Below are positions 32,146 through 38,456 of a DNA stretch of 38,456 nucleotides, piece after piece (the stretch's first letter is position 1; the number at the start of each line of letters is the position of its first letter). The translations under genes were made by a program, and so were the position numbers. The stretch covers positions 1-38,456 of the forward strand of contig DLAF01000054.1 of the NCBI GenBank assembly GCA_002492725.1, in the 5' to 3' direction. The notes beneath the pieces are model-generated. The model had not been told where the DNA came from and made no database searches. It saw nothing but the letters and a program-made list of their open reading frames with translations. This stretch comes from Lachnospiraceae bacterium UBA7054. GTDB taxonomy: Bacteria > Bacillota > Clostridia > Lachnospirales > Lachnospiraceae.

Positions 32146-33294
32146 TTAAGCTTCCGTCTCTTCGTTCCCCTCCGCGATCACTGCATCAATATCAACAGAT
32201 ACTACATCTGCATTGTCCTCCGCCTTCTCCTCTTTGGCTTCCGGCGCAAGCATTGCCTTGATGCTCAAACTGATCTTCTTGTCCGCCTCATTGAAGTCAA
32301 CAACCTTAGCCGTTACTTCCTGTCCGCTCTTTAACACGTCGGAAGGTTTATCGATGTGCTCCTTGGAAATCTGGGACACATGAAGCAGTGCGTCAATGCC
32401 GGGCTCCAACTCAATGAAAGCACCAAAATCCGTCATGCGCGCCACTTTACCGGTCACCACAGTACCAATAGCATACTTGTCCGCCGCGCCCCTCCAGGGA
32501 TTCTGATCCTCGAATTTGAGGCTGAGCGCGATCTTTGTGCCGGAAATATCCTTGATAAGCACCTTCACTACGTCGCCAACCTTAAATACTTTCTTTGGAT
32601 TTTCCACTCTGCCCCAGGACATCTCTGAGATATGGAGCAGACCGTCGCAGCCGCCCAAATCGATAAATGCGCCGAAATCGGTCACATTCTTTACCGTTCC
32701 TTCCACGGTATCCCCAATCTTGATCGTCTCGAACAATTTCTTCTGCAATTCAGCCTTCTCTTCCATGATCAGCTGCTTTCTGTCGCCGATATATCTTCTT
32801 CTCTTTGGATTGTACTCGCTGATGACAAACTGAATTTCCTGACCCGCATACTTGTTCAGATCCTTCTCATAAGTATCAGACACAAGGCTTGCCGGGATAA
32901 AGATCCTGACCTCTTCCACAACGACGCTTAAGCCGCCGTCCAGCACCTGTGCCACCTTCGCCGTAAGTACTTCTCTGTTTTCGTATGCTTCCTCAATCCG
33001 TTTGTTGCCTCTGTCAGCTGCAAGCCGCTTGTAGGTAAGGAGAACCTGGCCCTCGCCGTCGTTGACCTTGAGTACCTTTACCTCCATGGTATCGCCGGGT
33101 TTGGCGATGGTCGTAAGGTCTACGCCCGGTTCGTTCGTATACTCGTTCCTTGTCAGGACGCCGTCTGACTTGTAACCGATGTTTAAGATGATCTCTTCAG
33201 GTTTTACATCAATAACGGTACCTTCAACAATCTCTCCTGTGTGTATTGTCTTCAAAGACTCCTCTAACATTTCTTCAAAAGTTTGTTCGGACAT
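32146..33294 (-). CDS. rpsA: 30S ribosomal protein S1
   Basis: A 382-aa protein with four S1 OB-fold domains, at residues ~20-87, 105-170, 191-259 and 276-345. Typical motifs include GTVKNVTDFGAFIDLGGCDG and GLLHISEMSW. The E. coli protein has six domains. The third and fourth domains are the most canonical. The tail is acidic (DADVVSVDIDAVIAEGNEET). It binds mRNA at the 30S platform and aids initiation. GAGGAGG lies inside the ispH 3' end, and the ATG overlaps ispH by 20 bp in another frame. Confidence 0.95.
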   Translation of the reverse strand: MSEQTFEEMLEESLKTIHTGEIVEGTVIDVKPEEIILNIGYKSDGVLTRNEYTNEPGVDLTTIAKPGDTMEVKVLKVNDGEGQVLLTYKRLAADRGNKRIEEAYENREVLTAKVAQVLDGGLSVVVEEVRIFIPASLVSDTYEKDLNKYAGQEIQFVISEYNPKRRRYIGDRKQLIMEEKAELQKKLFETIKIGDTVEGTVKNVTDFGAFIDLGGCDGLLHISEMSWGRVENPKKVFKVGDVVKVLIKDISGTKIALSLKFEDQNPWRGAADKYAIGTVVTGKVARMTDFGAFIELEPGIDALLHVSQISKEHIDKPSDVLKSGQEVTAKVVDFNEADKKISLSIKAMLAPEAKEEKAEDNADVVSVDIDAVIAEGNEETEA

Positions 33295-34144
33295 AATTTC
33301 GAACCTCCTCGATAATATTATTTGGGGTCGAAGCCCCTGCTGTAATACCCACCAGTCGGACAGTTTCAGGTAACCCTAAATGCAGATCGGCAAGCGTTCG
33401 GATATGATAGGTCTCCTCGCACTCCTGTCTGCAGATCTCATAGAGCTTTCTCGTGTTAGAACTATGATTTCCACCTATTACTATCATAACATCGACCCGG
33501 GCCGCAAGCTGTGCAGCCTCGTTTTGACGCACTTCCGTAGCGTTACATACAGTATTCACAACACTAACATTGTAACCTTTTTTCTCGAGAATTTCAACCA
33601 CATCTTGAAATTTCTTGTAGTTAAATGTCGTTTGGGAAACAACGCACAGCTCTTCATCCGCCGGAGGCGTGAATTTTTCGGCCTCCTCAGGAGATCCGAT
33701 GATATAAGTTTTCGTGTGAGACCACCCTCTGGCTGCCTCCACTTCCGGATGTCCCTCATCCCCGACGATAATAATGCTTTTGCCCGCCGCACTCTCCCGC
33801 TCCACGATATTATGGATTCGCTTTACAAACGGACAGGTGGCATCGATCACCCGGTATCCCAGCTGCTCAAGCCTTTCGCCGACACTTCTCTCCACTCCGT
33901 GGGAACGGATAATCACCGTGCCCCTTCTCTCCTCCGGTATCTTTTCTGCTTCCTCAAGAGAAGACAATACATACACACCGCGCTTTTGCAGATCACCTAC
34001 CACCTCTTCGTTATGTATGATCGAACCAAAAGTGCAGATTGGAAGCTCGCCTTCCCTCTTTCTTGCAATCTGTTCGTAAACGGTATCCACTGCCCTCTGT
34101 ACGCCAAAGCAGAAACCCGCGTGCTCTGCAACCACCACTTCCAT
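33275..34144 (-). CDS. ispH: 4-hydroxy-3-methylbut-2-enyl diphosphate reductase
   Basis: IspH catalyses the last step of the MEP isoprenoid pathway, giving IPP and DMAPP. The three cluster cysteines are visible in EHAGFCFGV (C12), DATCPFV and NTVCNATEVRQ. Other family elements are SIIHNEEVV, IRSHGV, GDEGHPEVEAARGW, QTTFN and GGNHSSNT. Length (289 aa) is normal. The ATG at 34144 follows GGAGGAAATC. A longer frame to 34186 overlaps cmk and has no site. It lies 23 bp after cmk and runs into rpsA with a 20-bp overlap. Confidence 0.97.
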   Translation of the reverse strand: MEVVVAEHAGFCFGVQRAVDTVYEQIARKREGELPICTFGSIIHNEEVVGDLQKRGVYVLSSLEEAEKIPEERRGTVIIRSHGVERSVGERLEQLGYRVIDATCPFVKRIHNIVERESAAGKSIIIVGDEGHPEVEAARGWSHTKTYIIGSPEEAEKFTPPADEELCVVSQTTFNYKKFQDVVEILEKKGYNVSVVNTVCNATEVRQNEAAQLAARVDVMIVIGGNHSSNTRKLYEICRQECEETYHIRTLADLHLGLPETVRLVGITAGASTPNNIIEEVRNYVRTNF

Positions 34145-34167
34145 ACCTGATTTCCTCCGATGCGCAA

Positions 34168-34833
34168 TTAGAACTTCTTTTCGCACAGTGATATGACTGT
34201 TTCTGCCACCTCTTCCACTGTCATATGGGAGGAATCCACAAGCACGGCATCCTCGGCCTGTTTTAAGGGCGACAGCTCTCTGGTCATATCCTGCCTGTCT
34301 CTTTCTATGATATCTTTCTCAATAACAGCCAGGTCACACGCCTCACCACGCCCTGTAAGCTCCTTATAACGCCGCAAAGCTCTCTCATGGCTGTCCGCCG
34401 TGAGAAACACCTTTACCTGCGCGTTCGGGAGCACACAGGTGCCAATGTCGCGCCCGTCCATCACCACGTCCGCATCCGCCGCCAGTTTCTGCTGCAGCTC
34501 CACCAGTTTTTTCCGCACATTGGGATTGGGGCTGCTGACGGAAGCCATTTTTCCCACTTCCTCCGTACGTATGCAGCCGTTTACGTTCTCGCCGTTTAAG
34601 TAGACGATCTGTGCGCCGTCCTCATAACCGATGGTGATATCCGCCTCCTGACACTTTGCATCAATTGCTGCCGTGTCCGAAGGATCAACCCCCTCCCGCA
34701 GCAAAAACAACGCCATCGCACGGTACATGGCTCCCGTATCCACATAGATATAGCCCTTTTTCGCCGCAATCAGCTTTGCTATGGTGCTCTTTCCCGCGCC
34801 CGCAGGCCCGTCTATCGCAATATTGATCCCCAT
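34168..34833 (-). CDS. cmk: Cytidylate kinase
   Basis: A 221-aa enzyme that phosphorylates CMP and dCMP to the diphosphates. The P-loop GPAGAGKST is at residues 9-17, followed by YVDTGAMYRA, the CMP-binding DGRDIGTCVLP, and the lid FLTADSHERALRR and ERDRQDMTRELSPLK. The short NMP-bind insert typical of bacterial CMP kinases is present. GAGGAGACG precedes the ATG at 34833. It sits in the order flavoprotein-cmk-ispH-rpsA, a common clostridial arrangement. Confidence 0.97.
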   Translation of the reverse strand: MGINIAIDGPAGAGKSTIAKLIAAKKGYIYVDTGAMYRAMALFLLREGVDPSDTAAIDAKCQEADITIGYEDGAQIVYLNGENVNGCIRTEEVGKMASVSSPNPNVRKKLVELQQKLAADADVVMDGRDIGTCVLPNAQVKVFLTADSHERALRRYKELTGRGEACDLAVIEKDIIERDRQDMTRELSPLKQAEDAVLVDSSHMTVEEVAETVISLCEKKF

Positions 34834-34877
34834 GATCGTCTCCTCACTTTCTAATATGATACTCCTTATCTAGTCCC

Positions 34878-36197
34878 TCATTCTATATCGGCCAAAATAT
34901 GCGAACCGGCAAGATGGCCCGTAGACCAGGCAATCTGCAGATTGAAGCCGCCGGTCAGAGCATCCAGGTCCAGGATCTCTCCCGCAAAATAAAGCCCTTT
35001 CACCCGCTTTGACTCCATCGTGGAAGGATCGACCTCCTTCACATTCACACCGCCCCGGGTGATGACCGCCTCCGAAAAGCCCCGAAGCCCCGAAGCCTGC
35101 ATGGTAAGACCTTTGGTAAGCCGCACGAGCGTTTCCCGTTCCTGTTTCGTGATCTCGTGAATCTTCTTTTCCGGTTCGATCCCCGAGAGAGATATCATAA
35201 CAGGCGTTAGCTTCGCCGGATAAAGGCTCCCGATCACATTTTTAAGACTCTTGTTGCGGTTTGCCTCAAACTCCCGCAAAATACGCCTGTCAAGCTGCTG
35301 CGCCGTGAGTGCCGGCTTCAGGTCCAGTGTGAGGACTGCGTACTCCTTATCCTTACAGCGTTCATAATAACTGCCGGCAGTCAGGGCTAACGGCCCGCTG
35401 ATCCCAAAATGGGTAAAAAGCAGCTCTCCAAATCCCTGCCAGACTCTCTTTTTACCGCAATGCATGGTCAGCTCTACATTCTTTAAGGACAACCCCTGCA
35501 GTGCCGCGCACCAGGAGTCCTTTATCTCGATCGGTACAAGCGCCGGTGAACATGCTTTCACCGTATGTCCAAGACTTTCCGCCATACGATAACCGTCTCC
35601 CGTCGATCCCGTGCCTGGATAGGATAAACCTCCCGTTGCCAGCACCACTCCGGAAGCCGGAATCCGTTCTCCATCCTCTAGTATAACGCCCGTTATACGC
35701 CTTCTGTCGGCAGCTCCCCGCGACTTTTCCTCCGCAGTCCGGCTTTTCACTTCCTTCTCTTCAGACAAACCTTCTGTCAGAATCTCCTTCACTGCCGCGC
35801 CAAGTCGTACCTTCACACCCTGTTTTCGCAAAAGCCGCTCCAGCGCGGCAGTCACGTCAGAAGCATGATCCGACACCGGAAACACCCGCTCTCCCCGTTC
35901 CGTCTTTAAAGAACAGCCGCTATTTTCCAAAAGTGCCATCATGGCAGCATTGTCAAACTCATGGTAAGCGCTGTAGAGAAACTTCGGGTTACTGACGACG
36001 TTTTCAAAAAATTTATCCCGTTCACAGGCGTTTGTGACATTACAGCGTCCCTTTCCGGTGATATAAAGCTTTTTCCCAAGCTTTTCGTTTTTTTCACATA
36101 AAATAACGCGGCGTCCCCTTTCCGACGCCGCGATTGCCGCCATCATGCCCGCCGCGCCGCCGCCGACCACGACCACCTGATCCTTGTCTCTATTCAT
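34878..36197 (-). CDS. FAD-dependent HI0933/YhiN-type oxidoreductase
   Basis: About 439 aa. The FAD motif GGGAAGMMAAI opens the protein, followed by GKKLYITGKGRCNVTN, a hallmark of the HI0933 family. LATGGLSYPGTGSTGDGY and the C-terminal FAGEILDLDALTGGFNLQIA also match. Members are flavoproteins of unclear substrate, sometimes called aminoacetone oxidases, and are cytosolic. The ATG at 36197 follows GAGGAAAACG. An ATG at 36209 is weaker. The ~30-residue stretch after residue ~160 (KEVKSRTAEEKSRGAADRR) is a charged insert. It precedes cmk by 44 bp. Confidence 0.93.
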   Translation of the reverse strand: MNRDKDQVVVVGGGAAGMMAAIAASERGRRVILCEKNEKLGKKLYITGKGRCNVTNACERDKFFENVVSNPKFLYSAYHEFDNAAMMALLENSGCSLKTERGERVFPVSDHASDVTAALERLLRKQGVKVRLGAAVKEILTEGLSEEKEVKSRTAEEKSRGAADRRRITGVILEDGERIPASGVVLATGGLSYPGTGSTGDGYRMAESLGHTVKACSPALVPIEIKDSWCAALQGLSLKNVELTMHCGKKRVWQGFGELLFTHFGISGPLALTAGSYYERCKDKEYAVLTLDLKPALTAQQLDRRILREFEANRNKSLKNVIGSLYPAKLTPVMISLSGIEPEKKIHEITKQERETLVRLTKGLTMQASGLRGFSEAVITRGGVNVKEVDPSTMESKRVKGLYFAGEILDLDALTGGFNLQIAWSTGHLAGSHILADIE

Positions 36198-36209
36198 CGT
36201 TTTCCTCAT

Positions 36210-36231
36210 TCTTTAGAAGTACTTTTCGCGT
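36210..36231. repeat. Second copy of the 22-nt repeat
   Basis: The 22-nt TCTTTAGAAGTACTTTTCGCGT (given by position) matches 21680-21701 at 21 of 22 positions. It lies 2 bp beyond the RpiR stop codon on the minus strand. It includes the palindrome AAGTACTT. Confidence 0.6.
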
Positions 36232-36233
36232 TG

Positions 36234-37163
36234 TCATTCAGATTTTTTCCGAAGCGGATAGTTGAGCATCGGCTCCTCATCTATAAAGTTAATCTCATCA
36301 TTCAAATAAACCTGATAATTATTCCAAGCCTCTTCCAGATTCTTCAGATTATCCTTAACCTCTTCCGGCTGCTTTAAGCACATCGCCACGACCAGTGCAT
36401 TGATGAGGCTTAAGGGCGCAACCAGTGAATCCACAATGGACACCATGTCACTTCTTGCCAGCAGATTACAGGAGGAATAGAGGTTCATGGGAGAATGCAC
36501 GGAATCCGTGACCGCAATCACTTTGGCATTCCTGTCGTTGGCAAACTCCATGGCTTTTAAGGTTCTCATGGAATATCTGGGAAAACTGATTCCCACAAAG
36601 GCATCCTTCTCATCAATGCGGATCATCTGCTCAAAGGTTTCCGAAACACTTGTTGTTTTTAAAAGCACAACATTTCCCCGGATCATGTTCAGGTAAAACT
36701 GCAAAAAATCCGCCAGCGGCTCACAGCTCCTGACCCCCATGATATAGACCGTCTTCGCCTCCAATATGATATCCACCGCCGTCTCAAAGGCCGTCGGATC
36801 CAGATTATGGATCGTATCCTGGATTTTCTCGATATCGGCAGTAAGCACAGAATTTAAAATCTCAGACTGGCTGCTCTTACCATACTTTGCGCCGATCTTC
36901 TGCACGGAATTGATCTTGTTCTGCACCCAGTATTCCAAGTCCCTTTGAAATTCCGGATACCCGTTGTACCCGATAAACATGGCATAACGCACCACGGTGG
37001 ACTCACTGACACCCACCGTATCCCCCAGCTTTGCTGCTGTCATAAAGACTGCCTGGTCATAATGATCGTAGATAAAAGCCGAGATTGCCTTCTGGCCCTT
37101 GCTCATCTTGCTGTAATACTCGTTGATCCTGGTTATGATATCATACCGATTCTCAATTGCCAT
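36234..37163 (-). CDS. MurR/RpiR family transcriptional regulator
   Basis: A 309-aa protein with an N-terminal RpiR HTH domain (residues ~1-80: KGQKAISAFIYDHYDQAVFM, AAKLGDTVGVSESTVVRYA) and a C-terminal SIS domain (~125-260: TVYIMGVRSCEPLADFLQFY, AFVGISFPRYSMRTLKAMEF). SIS domains bind phosphosugars, so it probably senses one. No sugar genes are near it, so its targets are elsewhere or include the genes downstream. The ATG at 37163 follows GCAGGG. It lies 21 bp after a TetR gene. Confidence 0.93.
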   Translation of the reverse strand: MAIENRYDIITRINEYYSKMSKGQKAISAFIYDHYDQAVFMTAAKLGDTVGVSESTVVRYAMFIGYNGYPEFQRDLEYWVQNKINSVQKIGAKYGKSSQSEILNSVLTADIEKIQDTIHNLDPTAFETAVDIILEAKTVYIMGVRSCEPLADFLQFYLNMIRGNVVLLKTTSVSETFEQMIRIDEKDAFVGISFPRYSMRTLKAMEFANDRNAKVIAVTDSVHSPMNLYSSCNLLARSDMVSIVDSLVAPLSLINALVVAMCLKQPEEVKDNLKNLEEAWNNYQVYLNDEINFIDEEPMLNYPLRKKSE

Positions 37164-37184
37164 GATAAGACCCTGCTTTTCGCG

Positions 37185-37736
37185 TTAAATATTTTGGAAT
37201 GCATTGTAAGATTCTTCCAAAAGCTTAATGGTATCCTCCTCCTGGAGGTCATAATCACCTGTCAGGGTCATGCACGCCGCACCGTGAATAAATATCCACA
37301 TCTTCATGAACATCCCGCTGGGATCCTTACAGCCAAAAATCTTTGCACTGTTGATTTCCCGCACCACCGCGCCGTTTTTACCGTTCAGCATATCGTACAG
37401 ACTCTTGCCGTGGCGGTTCTCCGATAAAAATAACAAGCGGAATAAATTCTGTTCCTCCTGGGAGAAACGAATGTAGGCCAGTCCCAGATTGACAAAGGGC
37501 GTGTTATTCTGTTTCGGAAAATCCTCGTAATAAGCACCAAAGAAGTCCATCGCCTTCGCAAAGAGATCTTCTCCCAGTTCCTCCATATTTTTGTAGACAC
37601 GGAAAATCGGCTGGGTGGAACATCCTGCCTTTGCCGCCAGCGTCCTCGCACTTACCTGCGCAAATCCTTCTGTCCGTGCCATTTCAAACGCGGCATTCAA
37701 TATGTCGTTTTTTGTGATCGTTTCTTTCCTTGCCAT
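37185..37736 (-). CDS. TetR/AcrR family transcriptional regulator
   Basis: A 183-aa protein. The N-terminal HTH is clear: KNDILNAAFEMARTEGFAQV, SARTLAAKAGCSTQPIFRVY. The C-terminal helices form the ligand domain, whose ligand is unknown. It probably controls its own promoter, which contains a long palindrome. AGAGAGG lies 9 nt before the ATG at 37736. The next gene (RpiR) starts 21 bp after its stop, so they are co-transcribed. Confidence 0.93.
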   Translation of the reverse strand: MARKETITKNDILNAAFEMARTEGFAQVSARTLAAKAGCSTQPIFRVYKNMEELGEDLFAKAMDFFGAYYEDFPKQNNTPFVNLGLAYIRFSQEEQNLFRLLFLSENRHGKSLYDMLNGKNGAVVREINSAKIFGCKDPSGMFMKMWIFIHGAACMTLTGDYDLQEEDTIKLLEESYNAFQNI

Positions 37737-37780
37737 AGAAATTTACCTCTCTTGCAGCTTATTGGAAATATCTTTTGGTA

Positions 37781-37815
37781 ACGTATGTTATTATAATATA
37801 TTATGTAACCTACGT
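37781..37815. promoter_or_regulatory. Palindromic operator over the TetR promoter
   Basis: ACGTATGTTA (37781-37790) and TAACCTACGT (37806-37815) are inverted, with 9 of 10 pairs matching and a 15-bp spacer. The site spans the -10 and reaches the -35 of the TetR promoter. Confidence 0.7.
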
Positions 37816-37818
37816 CAA
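37790..37818 (-). promoter_or_regulatory. Sigma-A promoter of the TetR-RpiR unit
   Basis: On the minus strand TTGACG (complement of 37813-37818) and a perfect TATAAT (complement of 37790-37795) are exactly 17 nt apart. Confidence 0.82.
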
Positions 37819-37869
37819 CCCCTTTTTTCAGAAAAAGCGCAAGATTTGTAAATTATGGAGAATCTATGT

Positions 37870-37911
37870 AAACAAAAAGGAACCCTGCACCTGCAGGGTT
37901 CCTTTTTGTTT
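37870..37911. terminator. Strong terminator after the carboxyltransferase gene
   Basis: A perfect 20-bp stem (37870-37889 with 37892-37911) ends in CTTTTTGTTT on the minus strand. Its base is 8 bp from the stop of the carboxyltransferase gene. The complement is T-rich too, so it may act in both directions. Confidence 0.92.
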
Positions 37912-37919
37912 ATGATCTC

Positions 37920-38456
37920 TTATACGGGGTAAACAGCATTCTTCGTATCCGCCTGGGTCATGTCAACCTTCTCCTGCTGTGCCTGACGGTACTTGAAGAA
38001 GTCGATTGCTACCTGCGGGAACAGTGCGTAAGACAGAACATCCTCGTCCTGCTGTTTCCACTCTTTCATCTCTGCTTCCAAACCTGCAAGCTCCGGTTCC
38101 GTGTGACCGGTCGCCTCGGCAGAACGAGCGGTAGAACGCTTCTCGCCGGGAATGACCTTGTCGATCACTTCCTGGCTCATCGGTTTCACTGTCTGTCCGT
38201 AATTACCGCGAAGCAGATCCTTGAACTCGCCTGTTGCCATCTTATATCTCTCGCCCATCAGCACGTTAAATACGGCCTGCGTGCCGACGATCTGTGAGGA
38301 CGGGGTAACCAGAGGCGGCTCACCGCAGTCCTTACGCACTCTGGGAATCTCCTCCAGCACATCCTGATATTTATCCTCTGCCTTCTGCTCTTTGAGCTGG
38401 CTCACCATGTTGGAAAGCATACCGCCGGGAACCTGATAACGCAGCGTATTGATGTT
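37920..38456 (-). CDS. oadA: Oxaloacetate decarboxylase alpha / pyruvate carboxylase subunit B (partial)
   Basis: Only the C-terminal ~178 codons are in the window. The frame is open to its right edge and reads NINTLRYQVPGGMLSNMVSQ, the junction after the carboxyltransferase barrel. The remainder (PLVTPSSQIVGTQAVFNVLM, GERYKMATGEFKDLLRGNYG, MSQEVIDKVIPGE) is the post-barrel helical domain of OadA/PycB. It moves CO2 between oxaloacetate and a biotin carrier. There is no biotin domain (AMKM motif) at the C-terminus, so the carrier is a separate protein. A strong terminator follows. Confidence 0.9.
   Translation of the reverse strand, partial: NINTLRYQVPGGMLSNMVSQLKEQKAEDKYQDVLEEIPRVRKDCGEPPLVTPSSQIVGTQAVFNVLMGERYKMATGEFKDLLRGNYGQTVKPMSQEVIDKVIPGEKRSTARSAEATGHTEPELAGLEAEMKEWKQQDEDVLSYALFPQVAIDFFKYRQAQQEKVDMTQADTKNAVYPV

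Noticed and set aside
33380..34150. A 256-codon plus-strand open frame opposite ispH
   Set aside because: ispH has all its cluster cysteines on the other strand; the plus frame resembles nothing and lacks a start site.
1..38456. CRISPR array, tRNA or rRNA genes
   Set aside because: No regularly spaced repeats, no cloverleaf ending in CCA and no rRNA-like stretch was noticed on reading; a dedicated scan (tRNAscan-SE, CRISPR finder) would be decisive.

Overview
The window reads as a chromosomal segment of a Gram-positive anaerobe of the class Clostridia, most likely a Lachnospiraceae member. This is inferred from a clostridial-type RnfCDGEAB operon with a polyferredoxin RnfB, the cmk-ispH-rpsA order, a four-domain ribosomal protein S1, a CD3324-type HTH protein, a SleB-type hydrolase and strong AGGAGG ribosome binding sites. 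No sequence search was possible. Most genes are on the minus strand. No gene-free stretch exceeds about 300 bases, and I saw no rRNA, tRNA, CRISPR array or intact insertion sequence.

Region 1 (1-8060) holds cell-wall and housekeeping genes: an L,D-transpeptidase, threonine synthase (thrC), a SleB-like hydrolase, an AP2-like DNA-binding protein, a membrane-anchored GH25-fold protein that has lost catalytic residues, an alpha/beta hydrolase, the flavin transferase lipoprotein ApbE and a small membrane protein. Region 2 (8201-13490) is regulatory and membrane: a PadR repressor with a consensus promoter and two palindromic operators drives a SEDS-like membrane protein. A separate unit encodes an ECF-type sigma factor, a membrane protein, an ABC ATPase and an ABC permease. 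Region 3 (13550-20253) is a mixed accessory stretch: MarR plus GNAT, RNHCP zinc protein plus CD3324-type HTH, an Rpn-family nuclease, a methyltransferase, a shortened P-loop kinase, a second GNAT, a Nudix hydrolase and an Fe-S aldo-keto reductase.

Region 4 (20347-29965) is the most interesting. Read in the direction of transcription it runs rnfC-rnfD-rnfG-rnfE-rnfA-rnfB, then only 18 bp later a Ser/Thr kinase with zinc ribbon and FHA-like tail, a BspA-type leucine-rich repeat protein, a TerY-like vWA protein, two hairpins, a PP2C phosphatase and a detached TerY-C-like zinc protein. The kinase, phosphatase and vWA genes match the predicted TerY-P phosphorylation triad. The LRR protein and the tight link to Rnf are the unusual parts. 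ApbE at 6451 is the likely maturase for the flavinylation motifs in RnfG and RnfD.

Region 5 (30140-38456) has a YprB-type exonuclease on the plus strand facing a minus-strand series. That series is TetR, RpiR, HI0933-type flavoprotein, cmk, ispH, rpsA and cheR, headed by a promoter embedded in a palindromic operator. The window ends inside an oxaloacetate decarboxylase or pyruvate carboxylase carboxyltransferase gene.
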